Origin: Alicyclobacillus tolerans
Lineage (GTDB): Bacteria; Bacillota; Bacilli; Alicyclobacillales; Alicyclobacillaceae
DNA: 64,000 nucleotides
Direction of reading: 5' to 3'
Assembly: GCF_021739485.1 (NCBI RefSeq)
Contig: NZ_JAJFNK010000006.1
Location: forward strand, 1 to 64,000
The notes beneath the pieces are model-generated. The model saw nothing but the letters and a program-made list of their open reading frames with translations. It made no database searches and had not been told where the DNA came from. The first letter of the stretch is position 1; each line of letters opens with the position of its first letter. The translations under genes were made by a program, and so were the position numbers. Shown piece by piece: positions 10,421-19,212 of the stretch.

Positions 10421-10450
10421 GCAGTATGGCATTTCGCAGTATCGCATTTC
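10421..10450. repeat. 15-bp tandem repeat upstream of rnc
   Basis: Two copies, GCAGTATGGCATTTC and GCAGTATCGCATTTC, are followed by a truncated third (GCAGTGTTGCC). They lie in the untranslated region between the fabF terminator and rnc. No function can be assigned. Confidence 0.7.
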
Positions 10451-10540
10451 GCAGTGTTGCCTTTCCAGCATCCCAATGGTTGTTATTTTACATCCCGCCA
10501 TGGGTTTTCATGAACTTGAGGGGATGAGTATCGCTTGTTG

Positions 10541-10566
10541 AAAAAACCCCCGGCCGGTTCCGGGGG
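10541..10566 (-). terminator. Rho-independent terminator of the fab operon
   Basis: On the minus strand CCCCCGG, a 6-base loop and CCGGGGG (10547-10566) are followed by six T (10541-10546). It lies 60 bp after the fabF stop and ends the fapR-to-fabF transcript before rnc. Confidence 0.93.
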
Positions 10567-10627
10567 CAGACGGGTCAAGTAGGTCTAGGAGCGGTCTGCA
10601 AGGGTGTGGCCAAGGAGCCCCCCTTGA

Positions 10628-11869
10628 CTAGGCCTCAAATTTTTTTAAAACAATGGCCGCGTTGTGTCCGCCGAAACCAAACGAATTCGACATGGCCACC
10701 CGGACATCCATCTTCCGGGCTTGGTTGGGCACGTAGTCCAAGTCGCAATCCGGGTCCGGCGTTTCGTAGTTGATGGTGGGGGGGACGATGCCTTCTTGAA
10801 TGCTGAGCACCGTGGCCACGGCTTCTACGCCACCTGCGGCACCGAGCAAGTGTCCGGTCATCGATTTCGTGGAACTGATTGCCAACTTGTAAGCATGCTC
10901 TCCGAACGTACGCTTAATCGCCAGGGTTTCAAACTTGTCGTTGAGGTCGGTCGAAGTGCCGTGGGCGTTAATGTAATCCACTTGTTCGGGCTTCAACCCC
11001 GCGTCCGCCACGGCTTCGCGCATGGCGTCGTACATACCTTCGCCTTCGGGAGCCGGGGCCGTCAAGTGATAGGCATCTCCAGACATACCGTAACCCACAA
11101 TTTCCGCCCGGATCTGGGCTCCGCGAGCTAACGCGTGTTCCAAGGATTCGACGATCACGATGCCAGCACCCTCGCCCATGACAAAACCGTCGCGATCGTT
11201 GTCAAAAGGACGGCTCGCTCGCTGTGGTTCGTCGTTGCGCGTCGACAAAGCCTTCATAGTGCTGAAACCAGCCAACGAAATGTCCACGATTGCCGCTTCC
11301 GCACCCCCGGCAATCATGACGTCGGCAGCACCCCGCTCAATCATCTTAAACGCGTCGCCGATGGCGTTCGTTCCGGTCGCACAAGCCGAAATGGGAGAAC
11401 TGTTCGGTCCTTTAGCCCCAGTCAGAATAGAGACGTAACCGGACGCAATATTGCTGATCATCATCGGCACCAAAAACGGGCTCACTCTGCGCGGGCCGCG
11501 TTCCAGCAAAACGCGGTAGTTTTCCAGCAGCGTATGGATTCCGCCAATTCCAGAACCGATATAAACCCCGATTCGCTTCGCATTTTGCTCTGTAATTTCG
11601 AGCCCTGCGTCGGCCAAGGCCTGCTTTGCCGCTGCGACAGCAAACTGGGCAAAGCGGTCGAGTCTCCGGACTTCTTTACGTTCTATGTACTGCTCCGGTT
11701 CAAAGTCACGCACAACACCGCCAATTTTGGTCGGATAGTCGGATACATCGAACTCGTCGATGTAAGAAATGCCTGACTTTCCGGCTATCAGGCTCTGCCA
11801 CAGGGTGGGAACGTCATTTCCAACCGGAGAGACGGCTCCCAACCCCGTGATAACAACTCTACGTTTCAC
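10628..11869 (-). CDS. fabF: Beta-ketoacyl-ACP synthase II FabF
   Basis: FabF condenses malonyl-ACP with acyl-ACP in fatty-acid elongation. The 413-residue product has the complete Cys-His-His triad: C163 in [10 protein letters not shown]303 in NAHGTST and H340 in [12 protein letters not shown]. The N terminus [17 protein letters not shown] and the C terminus [14 protein letters not shown] are typical. It is the last gene of the fab cluster, about 70 bp after acpP, and a strong terminator follows. Confidence 0.98.
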   Translation of the reverse strand: MKRRVVITGLGAVSPVGNDVPTLWQSLIAGKSGISYIDEFDVSDYPTKIGGVVRDFEPEQYIERKEVRRLDRFAQFAVAAAKQALADAGLEITEQNAKRIGVYIGSGIGGIHTLLENYRVLLERGPRRVSPFLVPMMISNIASGYVSILTGAKGPNSSPISACATGTNAIGDAFKMIERGAADVMIAGGAEAAIVDISLAGFSTMKALSTRNDEPQRASRPFDNDRDGFVMGEGAGIVIVESLEHALARGAQIRAEIVGYGMSGDAYHLTAPAPEGEGMYDAMREAVADAGLKPEQVDYINAHGTSTDLNDKFETLAIKRTFGEHAYKLAISSTKSMTGHLLGAAGGVEAVATVLSIQEGIVPPTINYETPDPDCDLDYVPNQARKMDVRVAMSNSFGFGGHNAAIVLKKFEA

Positions 11870-11943
11870 ACTGTCACCCCGCTATATAACAGAAAGCCCC
11901 GGCAAAGGCACGGGACTCCGTTCTATACCGTTTCACACCAAAC

Positions 11944-12177
11944 TTATTGATGCTGCTCGATATATGTAACAACATCTCCAACGGTCGAAATTTTTGCTGC
12001 ATCGTCGTCGGAAATCTCAAGGTCAAACTCGTCTTCCAACTCCATAATGAGTTCTACGACATCGAGCGAGTCTGCACCTAAATCGTCCTTGAACGTCGCT
12101 TCCAATGCTACTTTTCCTTCGTCAACGCCAAGCCTGTCCACAATAATGTTCTTCACGCGAGAAAAAGTGTCGGACAT
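11944..12177 (-). CDS. acpP: Acyl carrier protein
   Basis: ACP carries growing acyl chains on a 4'-phosphopantetheine arm. The 77-residue acidic product has the attachment serine S37 in [11 protein letters not shown]. The start is ATG 12177, with AAAGGAGGTG 6-7 bases upstream. The open frame extending upstream into fabG is not coding. It sits between fabG and fabF in the canonical order. Confidence 0.98.
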   Translation of the reverse strand: MSDTFSRVKNIIVDRLGVDEGKVALEATFKDDLGADSLDVVELIMELEDEFDLEISDDDAAKISTVGDVVTYIEQHQ

Positions 12178-12202
12178 GCTTTCACCTCCTTTTGAGAGTA
12201 TA

Positions 12203-12940
12203 CTACATGACCATGCCGCCGTCGATATTGAGTACCTGACCGGTAATGTACGCGGCAGCATCCGACGCCAAAAACGCAACGGCGCCAGCAACATCCTGCG
12301 GAGTGCCTGCTCGTCCCGCGGGAATCTGCTCAACCATTTTCAAATGCGCTTCATCGCCTAAGGCGGCGGTCATTTCTGTTTGAATGAAGCCTGGTGCTAC
12401 GGCATTAACCGTGATGTTGCGCGATGCAAATTCCCGGGCAGCCGTCTTGGTCAATCCAATCAAGCCGGCCTTGGCAGCCACGTAGTTCGCTTGCCCGGCA
12501 TTCCCAGTCAACGCCACGACGGAACTGACGTTGATGATTCTTCCAAACCGCTGTTTCATCATGGGGCGTGCAGCCGCCCGAATCAAGTTAAAGGCGCCGC
12601 GCAAGTTCGTGTTAACGACGGCTTCCCAGTCCTCGTCTTTGATGCGCAACAACAGGTTGTCTCTAGTAATACCTGCGTTGTTGACGACGACGTCGAGACG
12701 TCCGAACGCCGCCAATGCAGATTCTACCAAGCGTTGGGCATCAGACGCAACACTGACATCTGCCTGCTCTACAATCGCGCGTCCCCCCGCTTGTTCAATC
12801 TGATGCGCAGTCTCGCGGGCTTCCTCCAGCCGCCCTTGGTAATTGACGACGACCAAACCGCCCTCTTTGCCAAGTTCGACGGCGACGGCACGGCCAATTC
12901 CGCGAGAACCGCCGGTTACAATGGACACTCTCCCCTGCAC
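12203..12940 (-). CDS. fabG: 3-oxoacyl-ACP reductase FabG
   Basis: FabG reduces 3-oxoacyl-ACP with NADPH. The 245-residue short-chain dehydrogenase has the cofactor motif GGSRGIG (10-16), NNAG (87-90) and the catalytic S140-Y153-K157 set (NVSSVVAL and [10 protein letters not shown]). The C terminus [14 protein letters not shown] is typical. The start is GTG with AGGGGGTG 5 bases upstream. It follows fabD closely. Confidence 0.98.
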   Translation of the reverse strand: MQGRVSIVTGGSRGIGRAVAVELGKEGGLVVVNYQGRLEEARETAHQIEQAGGRAIVEQADVSVASDAQRLVESALAAFGRLDVVVNNAGITRDNLLLRIKDEDWEAVVNTNLRGAFNLIRAAARPMMKQRFGRIINVSSVVALTGNAGQANYVAAKAGLIGLTKTAAREFASRNITVNAVAPGFIQTEMTAALGDEAHLKMVEQIPAGRAGTPQDVAGAVAFLASDAAAYITGQVLNIDGGMVM

Positions 12941-12951
12941 ACACGCACCCC

Positions 12952-13896
12952 CTAAGCTGTCACTACTTTCAGCGTTTCTTGCAACGATGCTTCATCTTCT
13001 ACATGAAGCGTCATTATCCTGCGATCGATTTTTTTAATCAACCCAGACAAAACCGTTCCAGGGCCAAACTCAATAAAGGCGTCAACTCCAGCCTCCAGCA
13101 TGGTGCGGACGTCGTCTTCCCAGCGCACAGGGGAGTACAGTTGCTCCTGCAAAGCACTTTTCAATCCTTGTGCATCGGTGTGAGGCTTCGCGTCCACATT
13201 GGCCACAACCGGAATGCGGGCGTCACGCACATTCGTTTCCGAAAGAGCCGCGTTCAACCGAGACGCTGCCGGTTTCATCAGACTCGAATGAAAGGGCCCG
13301 CTCACCTCCAGGGGAATCACGCGCCGCGCTCCAGCCGGTTTGGCCAATTCCGAAGCCCGGGATACGGCGGCAGCAGTCCCGGAGATGACGATTTGCCCAG
13401 GACAGTTGATGTTTGCTAATTCAACCACATCTTCTCCTTCGGAGGCTTCCTGGCAAACCTTTCCAAGTTCCGGCTCGGCTAGGCCCAAAACCGCTGCCAT
13501 CGTGCCTTGCCCGGCTGGAACCGCTTCATCCATGTATCGGCCGCGTCTGTGGACCAACGACACGGCATCCGCAAACTCCATGGCACCTGCCGCTACACAG
13601 GCGGTGTATTCACCGAGGCTATGTCCGGCCACCATGGCCGCATCGACTTTCGCGTGTTCTTGGAACACGCGGTATGCCGCCACACTTACAGCCAATAGCG
13701 CCGGTTGCGTGTGGTACGTCAACCGCAGCTGGTCTTCTGGGCCGTCAAAGCACAGCGTGGACAGCGAGAAACCAAGAGCTGCATCGGCCTCCGCCAGGGT
13801 CTTTCTGGCTGTTTCGTAACGGTCGAAAAAGTCCCTGCCCATTCCGACAGACTGGGCTCCTTGCCCGGGAAACACAAAGCCAAACTTCAAGTTCAT
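12952..13896 (-). CDS. fabD: Malonyl-CoA:ACP transacylase FabD
   Basis: FabD loads malonate onto ACP. The 314-residue product has the N-terminal motif FVFPGQGAQ, the nucleophile S93 in GHSLGEYTA and H203 in GPFHSSLM. I take ATG 13896 (MNLKFGFVF), which matches family N termini. The frame opens 8 codons earlier without better support, and a TTG two codons downstream has GGGG 6 bases upstream and could also serve. It lies between fabH and fabG. Confidence 0.97.
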   Translation of the reverse strand: MNLKFGFVFPGQGAQSVGMGRDFFDRYETARKTLAEADAALGFSLSTLCFDGPEDQLRLTYHTQPALLAVSVAAYRVFQEHAKVDAAMVAGHSLGEYTACVAAGAMEFADAVSLVHRRGRYMDEAVPAGQGTMAAVLGLAEPELGKVCQEASEGEDVVELANINCPGQIVISGTAAAVSRASELAKPAGARRVIPLEVSGPFHSSLMKPAASRLNAALSETNVRDARIPVVANVDAKPHTDAQGLKSALQEQLYSPVRWEDDVRTMLEAGVDAFIEFGPGTVLSGLIKKIDRRIMTLHVEDEASLQETLKVVTA

Positions 13897-13983
13897 CCCC
13901 ACTCTCTGTGCAGAATCCACTGCAAACCTAAGACCTTTGATTTGACAACCCGCCCGGACAATCCTGCTGGCTATCCCCCTGCC

Positions 13984-14973
13984 TTACAAACGCACCGCAG
14001 CGGCTCCCCAGGTCAAACCGCCTCCGAATCCCACCATGACAGCCAAGTCCCCCGCTTTGGCCCGCCCTTCGCGAATGGCTTCATCCAATGCAATTGGAAT
14101 CGAAGACGCTGAAGTATTCCCGTATTTGTGAATCGTTACGACCACTTTGTCCTCGTCGAGCCCGAAGCGTTTGCGTGCCGCCTCAATGATGCGAATGTTG
14201 GCCTGATGAGGGACCAGCAAGTCAATGTCCTCTCTGTCCAACCCAGCCTTGGCCAAGACTTTCTCCGTGGAACCAGCCATGGCTTTCACGGCAAACTTAA
14301 AGGTCTCTTGCCCTTCCATCCGCAAAAAGTGCTGACGCTGAGCCACCGACTCTTGAGATGCCGGAATTTTGGAGCCTCCGGCAGGCATGTGCAAGTATTT
14401 ACCGCCGCTTCCGTCTGAACCCAGATCAAACGACAAAAATCCGCGCCCTTCCTCCACTTCTCCAACCAACACGGCTCCGGCGCCGTCGCCGAATAAGACA
14501 CACGTGCTTCGGTCCTCGTAATCTGTAATGCGTGACAGCAAGTCTCCAGCCGCAACCAAAACGTACTTCGCCTGGCCAGATTGAACCAGGCCATTCGCCA
14601 GCGACAGACCATACAGGAACCCGCTGCAGGCTGCGGACAGATCGAACGCAGCCGCTTTAGACGCACCAAGGCGGTCCTGGACGATACTGCCTGTGGAAGG
14701 GAACATCATGTCTGGGGTGACTGTAGCCACCATAATCATGTCTACCTGGTCGGCTTGAACACCCGCAGCTTCGAGCGCTCTTTGGCAGGCTTTGGTCACA
14801 TAGTCAGAAGTCGATTCACCGTCTCCTGCGATGCGCCGTTCCCGAATACCTGTGCGTGTCACGATCCACTCGTCGTTTGTATCCACCATTTTTTCCAAAT
14901 CGAAGTTCGTCAAGACCCGCTCGGGTACAGCCGAACCAGAACCCAATATTCCAACGCGTTTTTGCTCTTGCAT
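13984..14973 (-). CDS. fabH: Beta-ketoacyl-ACP synthase III FabH
   Basis: FabH starts fatty-acid synthesis by condensing an acyl-CoA primer with malonyl-ACP. In Gram-positives, branched primers give iso and anteiso acids; in Alicyclobacillus relatives omega-alicyclic primers are used, so substrate preference here cannot be stated. The 329-residue product has the C116-H256-N286 triad (DLSAACSGF, VPHQANIRI, YGNTSAS). I take ATG 14973, with GGGAGG 7 bases upstream, rather than the TTG just before it. It lies between plsX and fabD. Confidence 0.97.
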   Translation of the reverse strand: MQEQKRVGILGSGSAVPERVLTNFDLEKMVDTNDEWIVTRTGIRERRIAGDGESTSDYVTKACQRALEAAGVQADQVDMIMVATVTPDMMFPSTGSIVQDRLGASKAAAFDLSAACSGFLYGLSLANGLVQSGQAKYVLVAAGDLLSRITDYEDRSTCVLFGDGAGAVLVGEVEEGRGFLSFDLGSDGSGGKYLHMPAGGSKIPASQESVAQRQHFLRMEGQETFKFAVKAMAGSTEKVLAKAGLDREDIDLLVPHQANIRIIEAARKRFGLDEDKVVVTIHKYGNTSASSIPIALDEAIREGRAKAGDLAVMVGFGGGLTWGAAAVRL

Positions 14974-15024
14974 CAAACAGCCTCCCTGTTTATCCTGTGT
15001 TTCTCCTTCAAACCTGTTTCTTCT

Positions 15025-16005
15025 TCAAATTTGCTCGGACAGTTTCGCAAGGACCCCTTGCTCAGCAAAGCGCAACCCTTGCGTCAACGCCACATACCAG
15101 GCGCGCTCATTGCTGCTTCCGTGGGCCTTAATACAACCGCCGGCAACCCCCAAGAAGGGCGCTCCCCCATATTCCGCGTAATCGAAGCGGTCGCGAAACG
15201 CGCGCAGAGAAGGTTTTAATGCTGCGGCCGCGAGTTTGCTCGTAAAGCTCTGGGTCAGCGTTTCCTTCAAAGCCCCAAAAATACCCAACCCAACACCTTC
15301 TACAAGCTTTAAAACTACATTTCCCACAAACCCGTCGCACACAACGACGTCGCACTGCCCATTGAGCAATTCGCGGGCTTCGACATTTCCAACGAAATTC
15401 AATCCTGAGTCTTTGAGCCGACCAAACGTCTCCTTGGTCAACGCATTCCCTTTGCCGTCCTCCGTCCCCACGTTTAACAGCCCAATACGCGGGTTTTCGA
15501 CGCCCAAAACAAGGCTGGAATACACACTCCCCATTTGACCGAACTGCAAGAGGTTTTCACTAGAGGTATCCATCGTCGCTCCTGCGTCCAACAGTAGAAC
15601 GGCGCCCCCAGCAAAGGTGGGCAAGACAGGAGCCAGGGCCGGGCGTTCGATCCCCTGTAAGCGGCCGACGACCAGCAGCCCGGCTGCTACCAAGGCGCCG
15701 GTATTGCCAGCCGACAGCATGACGTCCGCTTCGCCCTCCCGAACCATTCTCGCCGCTTTAACCAGTGAAGAATCCGGTTTTCGCCGGACAGCCCGCACAG
15801 GTTCGTCCTCGGCTTCAATGGTCTCCGTCGTATGTACAATTACTACGTTGCTTGGTAGTTTGCCAGATACAGCCGATAAGATTTTCGTCTCATCCCCGAC
15901 GAGAGAAAACTTGGCTCGCGGTTGTTCGGTTGCAAACGCTGCGACTGCTCGAACTGGCGCACCCGGCGCCAAGTCCCCGCCCATCGCATCCACAATAATG
16001 TTCAT
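15025..16005 (-). CDS. plsX: Phosphate acyltransferase PlsX
   Basis: PlsX converts acyl-ACP to acyl-phosphate, the donor for PlsY in phosphatidic acid synthesis. The 326-residue product begins MNIIVDAMGGDLAPG, the family signature. It also contains LSAGNTGALVAAGLL, LLNVGTEDGKGN and VVVCDGFVGNVVLK. I start at ATG 16005, with GGGGGTG about 9 bases upstream; a GTG four codons earlier is less likely. It follows fapR by 20 bp, matching the fapR-plsX-fabD-fabG module of Bacillota. Confidence 0.97.
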   Translation of the reverse strand: MNIIVDAMGGDLAPGAPVRAVAAFATEQPRAKFSLVGDETKILSAVSGKLPSNVVIVHTTETIEAEDEPVRAVRRKPDSSLVKAARMVREGEADVMLSAGNTGALVAAGLLVVGRLQGIERPALAPVLPTFAGGAVLLLDAGATMDTSSENLLQFGQMGSVYSSLVLGVENPRIGLLNVGTEDGKGNALTKETFGRLKDSGLNFVGNVEARELLNGQCDVVVCDGFVGNVVLKLVEGVGLGIFGALKETLTQSFTSKLAAAALKPSLRAFRDRFDYAEYGGAPFLGVAGGCIKAHGSSNERAWYVALTQGLRFAEQGVLAKLSEQI

Positions 16006-16025
16006 GCCGTGCTGCACCCCCGCTT

Positions 16026-16601
16026 TTATTCGCTAAATTCCCGTAAATGCACGAGATTCGTGACGACCCAAACCGCCCCGTCAAGCACCACGTCCCCATC
16101 CGATTCGGCGTACACCCGGCATTTGACGATGTCAGCCCGGTTCGCAATCACATCGGCACGTGCAGTGACGGTTTCGCCCAGTTTTACGGGTCGGTAGAAC
16201 CTCAGCTGGCTTTTTGCAGTGAGGGCTACATCGGTATCCATCACAGCAATGGCCAAAGAGTTTACTTGGGCAAACAAAAAATGGCCACGCATAATCTCGG
16301 TGCGCGCAAATACGTGGATGGGCAAAACGTTGAGAATGGATATGGCATATCGGTTCAGCTGCAATTCGACGAGCTCTCCAACCACTTCCTGCGTCTCCAG
16401 CGACCTGACCGCATCATGTCCACCCGCGGCAAGCCTGCGAATGCGTTCTCTGGCTTCCGGGATGTGCAAGCCCGCCCGATCCAAACGGATGGTTGCCACA
16501 CTGACGCCAAATTTCTCTGCGAGCTGCTCATCCGTGGCAAATGGGTTTTCTGTCAGGTACTGTACCAGGGCCAGTCTGCGTTCGGACCGCTTCAGGCGCA
16601 T
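16026..16601 (-). CDS. fapR: Fatty-acid biosynthesis repressor FapR
   Basis: FapR represses lipid-synthesis genes and is released by malonyl-CoA. The product (191 residues from ATG 16601) has an N-terminal DeoR-like helix-turn-helix (about 22-42, DEQLAEKFGVSVATIRLDR), a linker, and a C-terminal hot-dog effector domain. Conserved effector-site sequence includes RGHFLFAQVNSLAIAV. GGAG lies 4 bases before the start. It heads the fab operon, so autoregulation through the element directly upstream is likely. A TTG six codons earlier is an alternative start. Confidence 0.95.
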   Translation of the reverse strand: MRLKRSERRLALVQYLTENPFATDEQLAEKFGVSVATIRLDRAGLHIPEARERIRRLAAGGHDAVRSLETQEVVGELVELQLNRYAISILNVLPIHVFARTEIMRGHFLFAQVNSLAIAVMDTDVALTAKSQLRFYRPVKLGETVTARADVIANRADIVKCRVYAESDGDVVLDGAVWVVTNLVHLREFSE

Positions 16602-16628
16602 CTCTCTCCCTAAACCCAAATTTAAGAC

Positions 16629-16651
16629 CTAGTAATAACATCTAGTAATAA
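16629..16651. promoter_or_regulatory. Candidate FapR operator
   Basis: Two direct copies of CTAGTAATAA (16629-16638 and 16642-16651) are spaced 13 bp apart. Together they also form an imperfect dyad with half-sites TTATTAC and GTTATTA separated by 5 bp. Known FapR boxes are AT-rich dyads of the TTAGTAC/GTACTAA type, so this is related but not identical. The position just downstream of the -10 box fits repression. Confidence 0.5.
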
Positions 16652-16678
16652 TTTAGAGGATATCCAGACAAAATGCAA
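16650..16678 (-). promoter_or_regulatory. Sigma-A promoter of fapR-plsX-fab operon
   Basis: On the minus strand TTGCAT (16673-16678), a 17-bp spacer and TAAATT (16650-16655) lie about 50 bp before the fapR start. The candidate FapR operator begins right at the -10 box. Confidence 0.65.
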
Positions 16679-16782
16679 CGACCGGCCTTTTATTCCCGTC
16701 GGCGCCCCGATAGCTCAACCACGACCGCATGGTATGGACGGAAATACGCGGAACTAGCAGGTACCTCGGGTCCCGCCGCATT

Positions 16783-16812
16783 AAAAAAACCGACCTCGCG
16801 GTCGGCCTTTTT
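16783..16812 (-). terminator. Bidirectional terminator between rpmF and fapR
   Basis: The hairpin CCGACC-TCGC-GGTCGG (16790-16805) has an A-run on its left and a T-run on its right, so it can terminate either strand. On the minus strand it closes the yceD-rpmF transcript before the fapR promoter. Confidence 0.9.
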
Positions 16813-16872
16813 CTCCATCCAATTGTCCCTAAAACAACACGGTCTTTGAAACCAATGCTTTTGAAACAGGTC

Positions 16873-17046
16873 TTACTTGTTCACCACGGTGCGACCCTTG
16901 TAAGAACCGCAGTTCGGGCACACGCGATGAGAGAGCTTGAATTCGCCGCATTGCGGGCACTTCACCAATCCCGGAGCTTCGAGTTTAAAATGGGTGCGAC
17001 GCATGCGTTTTCTGGTTTTGGAAGTTCTATGTTGTGGTACCGCCAT
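16873..17046 (-). CDS. rpmF: 50S ribosomal protein L32
   Basis: This 57-residue protein ([17 protein letters not shown] start) is L32. It keeps the four-cysteine zinc motif CPQC (30-33) and CPNC (43-46), the zinc-binding C+ paralogue form, and ends GRTVVNK. The ribosome-binding site AAAGGAGGTG lies upstream of ATG. It follows yceD by 37 bp, the near-universal yceD-rpmF pairing, and a terminator follows it. Confidence 0.98.
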   Translation of the reverse strand: MAVPQHRTSKTRKRMRRTHFKLEAPGLVKCPQCGEFKLSHRVCPNCGSYKGRTVVNK

Positions 17047-17083
17047 TCCCGGACACCTCCTTTACAAATCACCGTTCACAATC

Positions 17084-17587
17084 TTACAGCGAGTTGTCGT
17101 TTGAAAGCAAGTCTTGCAGAATGGAAAGCCGAGGGTCCACTGTACGTTTTTCGCATCCGCACGACCCGTGGTTTTGGTTGGTTCCACACGTCGGGCACAG
17201 CCCCTGGCAATCCGGTTTGCACAGCGGACGAAATTCAATCGTCAAATTGATTGCCTGTTCAATGTACGGATCGATTACAATCTCGTCGCCTGTCACCACG
17301 TGCACGTCTTCGTCCCCAGTGTCCCGTTCGGAAAACACCTCGTCCAGAGCAGCGGTTAAAGGTGAATCAAAGGCTTCAAGGCACCTGGAACAACGGTACG
17401 TAATGGTGGTTTCCAAATCCCCCTCAACCCGGCACAAGCCTTGAGCCAGCTGAGCGGACAAATGCGCATGTACGGGTTGGATAGCTTCGACCTGTACATT
17501 TTCTTTCGCAACGCGCGGCAATTCCAATGTACCGTCCCGTTCAACGGCATGGTCCAACCGACGGAGTTCTCGCAAGTTGATGATCAT
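17084..17587 (-). CDS. yceD: YceD/DUF177 family protein (YlbN)
   Basis: DUF177 proteins are encoded next to rpmF. They are linked to 23S rRNA metabolism in plants and bacteria, but the biochemical role is unsettled. The product (167 residues) has the core Cys pair CSRCLEAF and a C-terminal cysteine cluster (CKPDCQGLCPTCG, then CGC) that looks metal-binding. I chose ATG 17587, with GAGGTGG 5 bases upstream; the open frame extends 19 codons further but overlaps the promoter. It is transcribed with rpmF from a near-consensus promoter. Confidence 0.92.
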   Translation of the reverse strand: MIINLRELRRLDHAVERDGTLELPRVAKENVQVEAIQPVHAHLSAQLAQGLCRVEGDLETTITYRCSRCLEAFDSPLTAALDEVFSERDTGDEDVHVVTGDEIVIDPYIEQAINLTIEFRPLCKPDCQGLCPTCGTNQNHGSCGCEKRTVDPRLSILQDLLSNDNSL

Positions 17588-17615
17588 ATTAACCACCTCA
17601 CCGACGGCAGATTTC

Positions 17616-17644
17616 AGTATACTTGGGCACAAACCAAGTGTCAA
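17616..17644 (-). promoter_or_regulatory. Strong sigma-A promoter of yceD-rpmF with spacer dyad
   Basis: The minus strand has TTGACA (17639-17644), a 17-bp spacer and TATACT (17616-17621), close to consensus. Within the spacer ACTTGG (17634-17639 on the complement) and CCAAGT (17621-17626) form an inverted repeat with a 7-bp gap. This is an operator-like arrangement. Confidence 0.88.
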
Positions 17645-17768
17645 TGAAAATTACTTGTCAGCAGTCTGCCCAAAGCAGCCTAAACTGAACCACAGTCACA
17701 CCGGTTTCGACTTCCGCCCGTGGCTGCGACCCAGAAATACACTGTGTCTTTACCGTTTTCCTGTGCAG

Positions 17769-18587
17769 TCAGGACAACTCGGAATGAGCGGGATCTGTAC
17801 AGTCTGAATCGGTGGACGTCTGAACTTTTTGCTGGATCTCCGGCATTGCAGCCAATGCAGCTTCGTAACCTAAAGCTATGGCTTGAGCCGCTTTTTGAAA
17901 GTGGGACGTCCCAATCTGTGCCAGGTCCGGCCTCAAAAGCACGTCGGCATCGTCACCGCCTCGCTGAGTGTACACAGTTTCCTGCATAATATCAATCGAC
18001 TGCATCACTACGTCGAGCATCGTCTCCGGGACGCTGTTGCGCTGTGGATATCCGACATCGACCCCAATGACGACGTCCGCTCCAAGGGACTTCGCTGCAC
18101 TGACGGGAACTCGTTCGAGAACGCCCCCGTCGACAAAAATGCCTTCTGGAGTGACAAACGGCACAAATACCCCGGGAATCGAAATACTTGCCCGGACGGC
18201 GTCGGCAATCAACCCTGTGCGAAACACCACAAGGCTTTTGGACATCAACTCTGTCGCTACGATGGCCAGCGGTTTATCCGCTTGCTCGATGTTCAATCCC
18301 CGAGTCAACATGTGTACCATCTGGCGAATTTTTTCACCCTGGATGAGTCCGACTCGCGGAACGGTTAAATCCACCCAGTACCTCCACTTCATCGAGCATG
18401 CCAGACGTTCCATGAAATTTGTTCTCATTCCGGTACTGTAAAAAGCTCCAATCAGACTTCCCATGCTCGACCCGGCAACGACGTCAACCGGAATGTGGTG
18501 TTCGTCTAATGCTTTTAAAACACCCACGTGCGCAAATCCCTTGGCTCCGCCGGACCCTAGTGCGACTCCAACCGTTCTTTTTGCCAT
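17769..18587 (-). CDS. ylbK: Patatin-like phospholipase/esterase (YlbK/RssA family)
   Basis: This is a predicted serine hydrolase of the bacterial patatin family; its physiological substrate is unknown. The 272-residue product has the oxyanion-hole motif GSGGAKG (11-17), nucleophile S41 in GSSMG and D153 in DGG, which completes a Ser-Asp dyad. No signal peptide is evident, so it is probably cytoplasmic or peripheral. It lies between coaD and yceD. In B. subtilis the same interval also holds ylbJ, ylbL and ylbM, which are absent here. Confidence 0.9.
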   Translation of the reverse strand: MAKRTVGVALGSGGAKGFAHVGVLKALDEHHIPVDVVAGSSMGSLIGAFYSTGMRTNFMERLACSMKWRYWVDLTVPRVGLIQGEKIRQMVHMLTRGLNIEQADKPLAIVATELMSKSLVVFRTGLIADAVRASISIPGVFVPFVTPEGIFVDGGVLERVPVSAAKSLGADVVIGVDVGYPQRNSVPETMLDVVMQSIDIMQETVYTQRGGDDADVLLRPDLAQIGTSHFQKAAQAIALGYEAALAAMPEIQQKVQTSTDSDCTDPAHSELS

Positions 18588-18679
18588 CGTTTTTCACCTC
18601 GGGTGTGCAGTTGCCGCGTTGCACCGGTTGCCGCACGGGGATTTTGCCGTGCGCAAGGCACTTTAAAACTGTGGCGCGT

Positions 18680-19183
18680 TCACGCCTTGCGGTATTTCTC
18701 GTGCATAGCCTTGGCAACAGCGGAGGGCACGAATTCGGTCACGTCTCTCCCGTGCGAAGCGACTTCTTTGACTAACGAAGAACTCAAATACGAATACGCG
18801 TTGTTCGTGGGTATGAACACCGTGACGCACGACGAGTTGAGATGCCGATTCATATGGGCCATGCGCAGTTCGTTCTCAAAGTCGCTGATTTCCCGCAAGC
18901 CGCGAATGATAGCGGAAGCACTTTTCATACTAACGTATTCAACCAGCAGCCCCATAAAACTGTCCACAGCGACATTATCGTAATCCTTCGTCGCCTCTGA
19001 GATTAAATTCATGCGTTCTTCCACACTGAACAAGGGATTCTTGTTCGGGTTGTGAAGTACGGCAACAATCACTTGGTCAAACAGAGCAGCCGCTCGCTTT
19101 AAAATGTCCATATGCCCGTTTGTAATGGGGTCAAAACTCCCTGGATAAACGGCAATTTTCTTTGAATTCCCGGCAATCTCCAC
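18680..19183 (-). CDS. coaD: Phosphopantetheine adenylyltransferase CoaD
   Basis: CoaD makes dephospho-CoA from ATP and 4'-phosphopantetheine, the penultimate CoA step. The 167-residue product has the nucleotidyltransferase motif GSFDPITNGHMDIL, RGLREISDFENEL and the C-terminal SSSLVKEVA motif. The start is GTG with GAGGTG 5 bases upstream. rsmD precedes it, which is the usual pair. Confidence 0.97.
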   Translation of the reverse strand: MEIAGNSKKIAVYPGSFDPITNGHMDILKRAAALFDQVIVAVLHNPNKNPLFSVEERMNLISEATKDYDNVAVDSFMGLLVEYVSMKSASAIIRGLREISDFENELRMAHMNRHLNSSCVTVFIPTNNAYSYLSSSLVKEVASHGRDVTEFVPSAVAKAMHEKYRKA

Positions 19184-19212
19184 TGTGTCACCTCAAGTGA
19201 AAACGACGTAGC

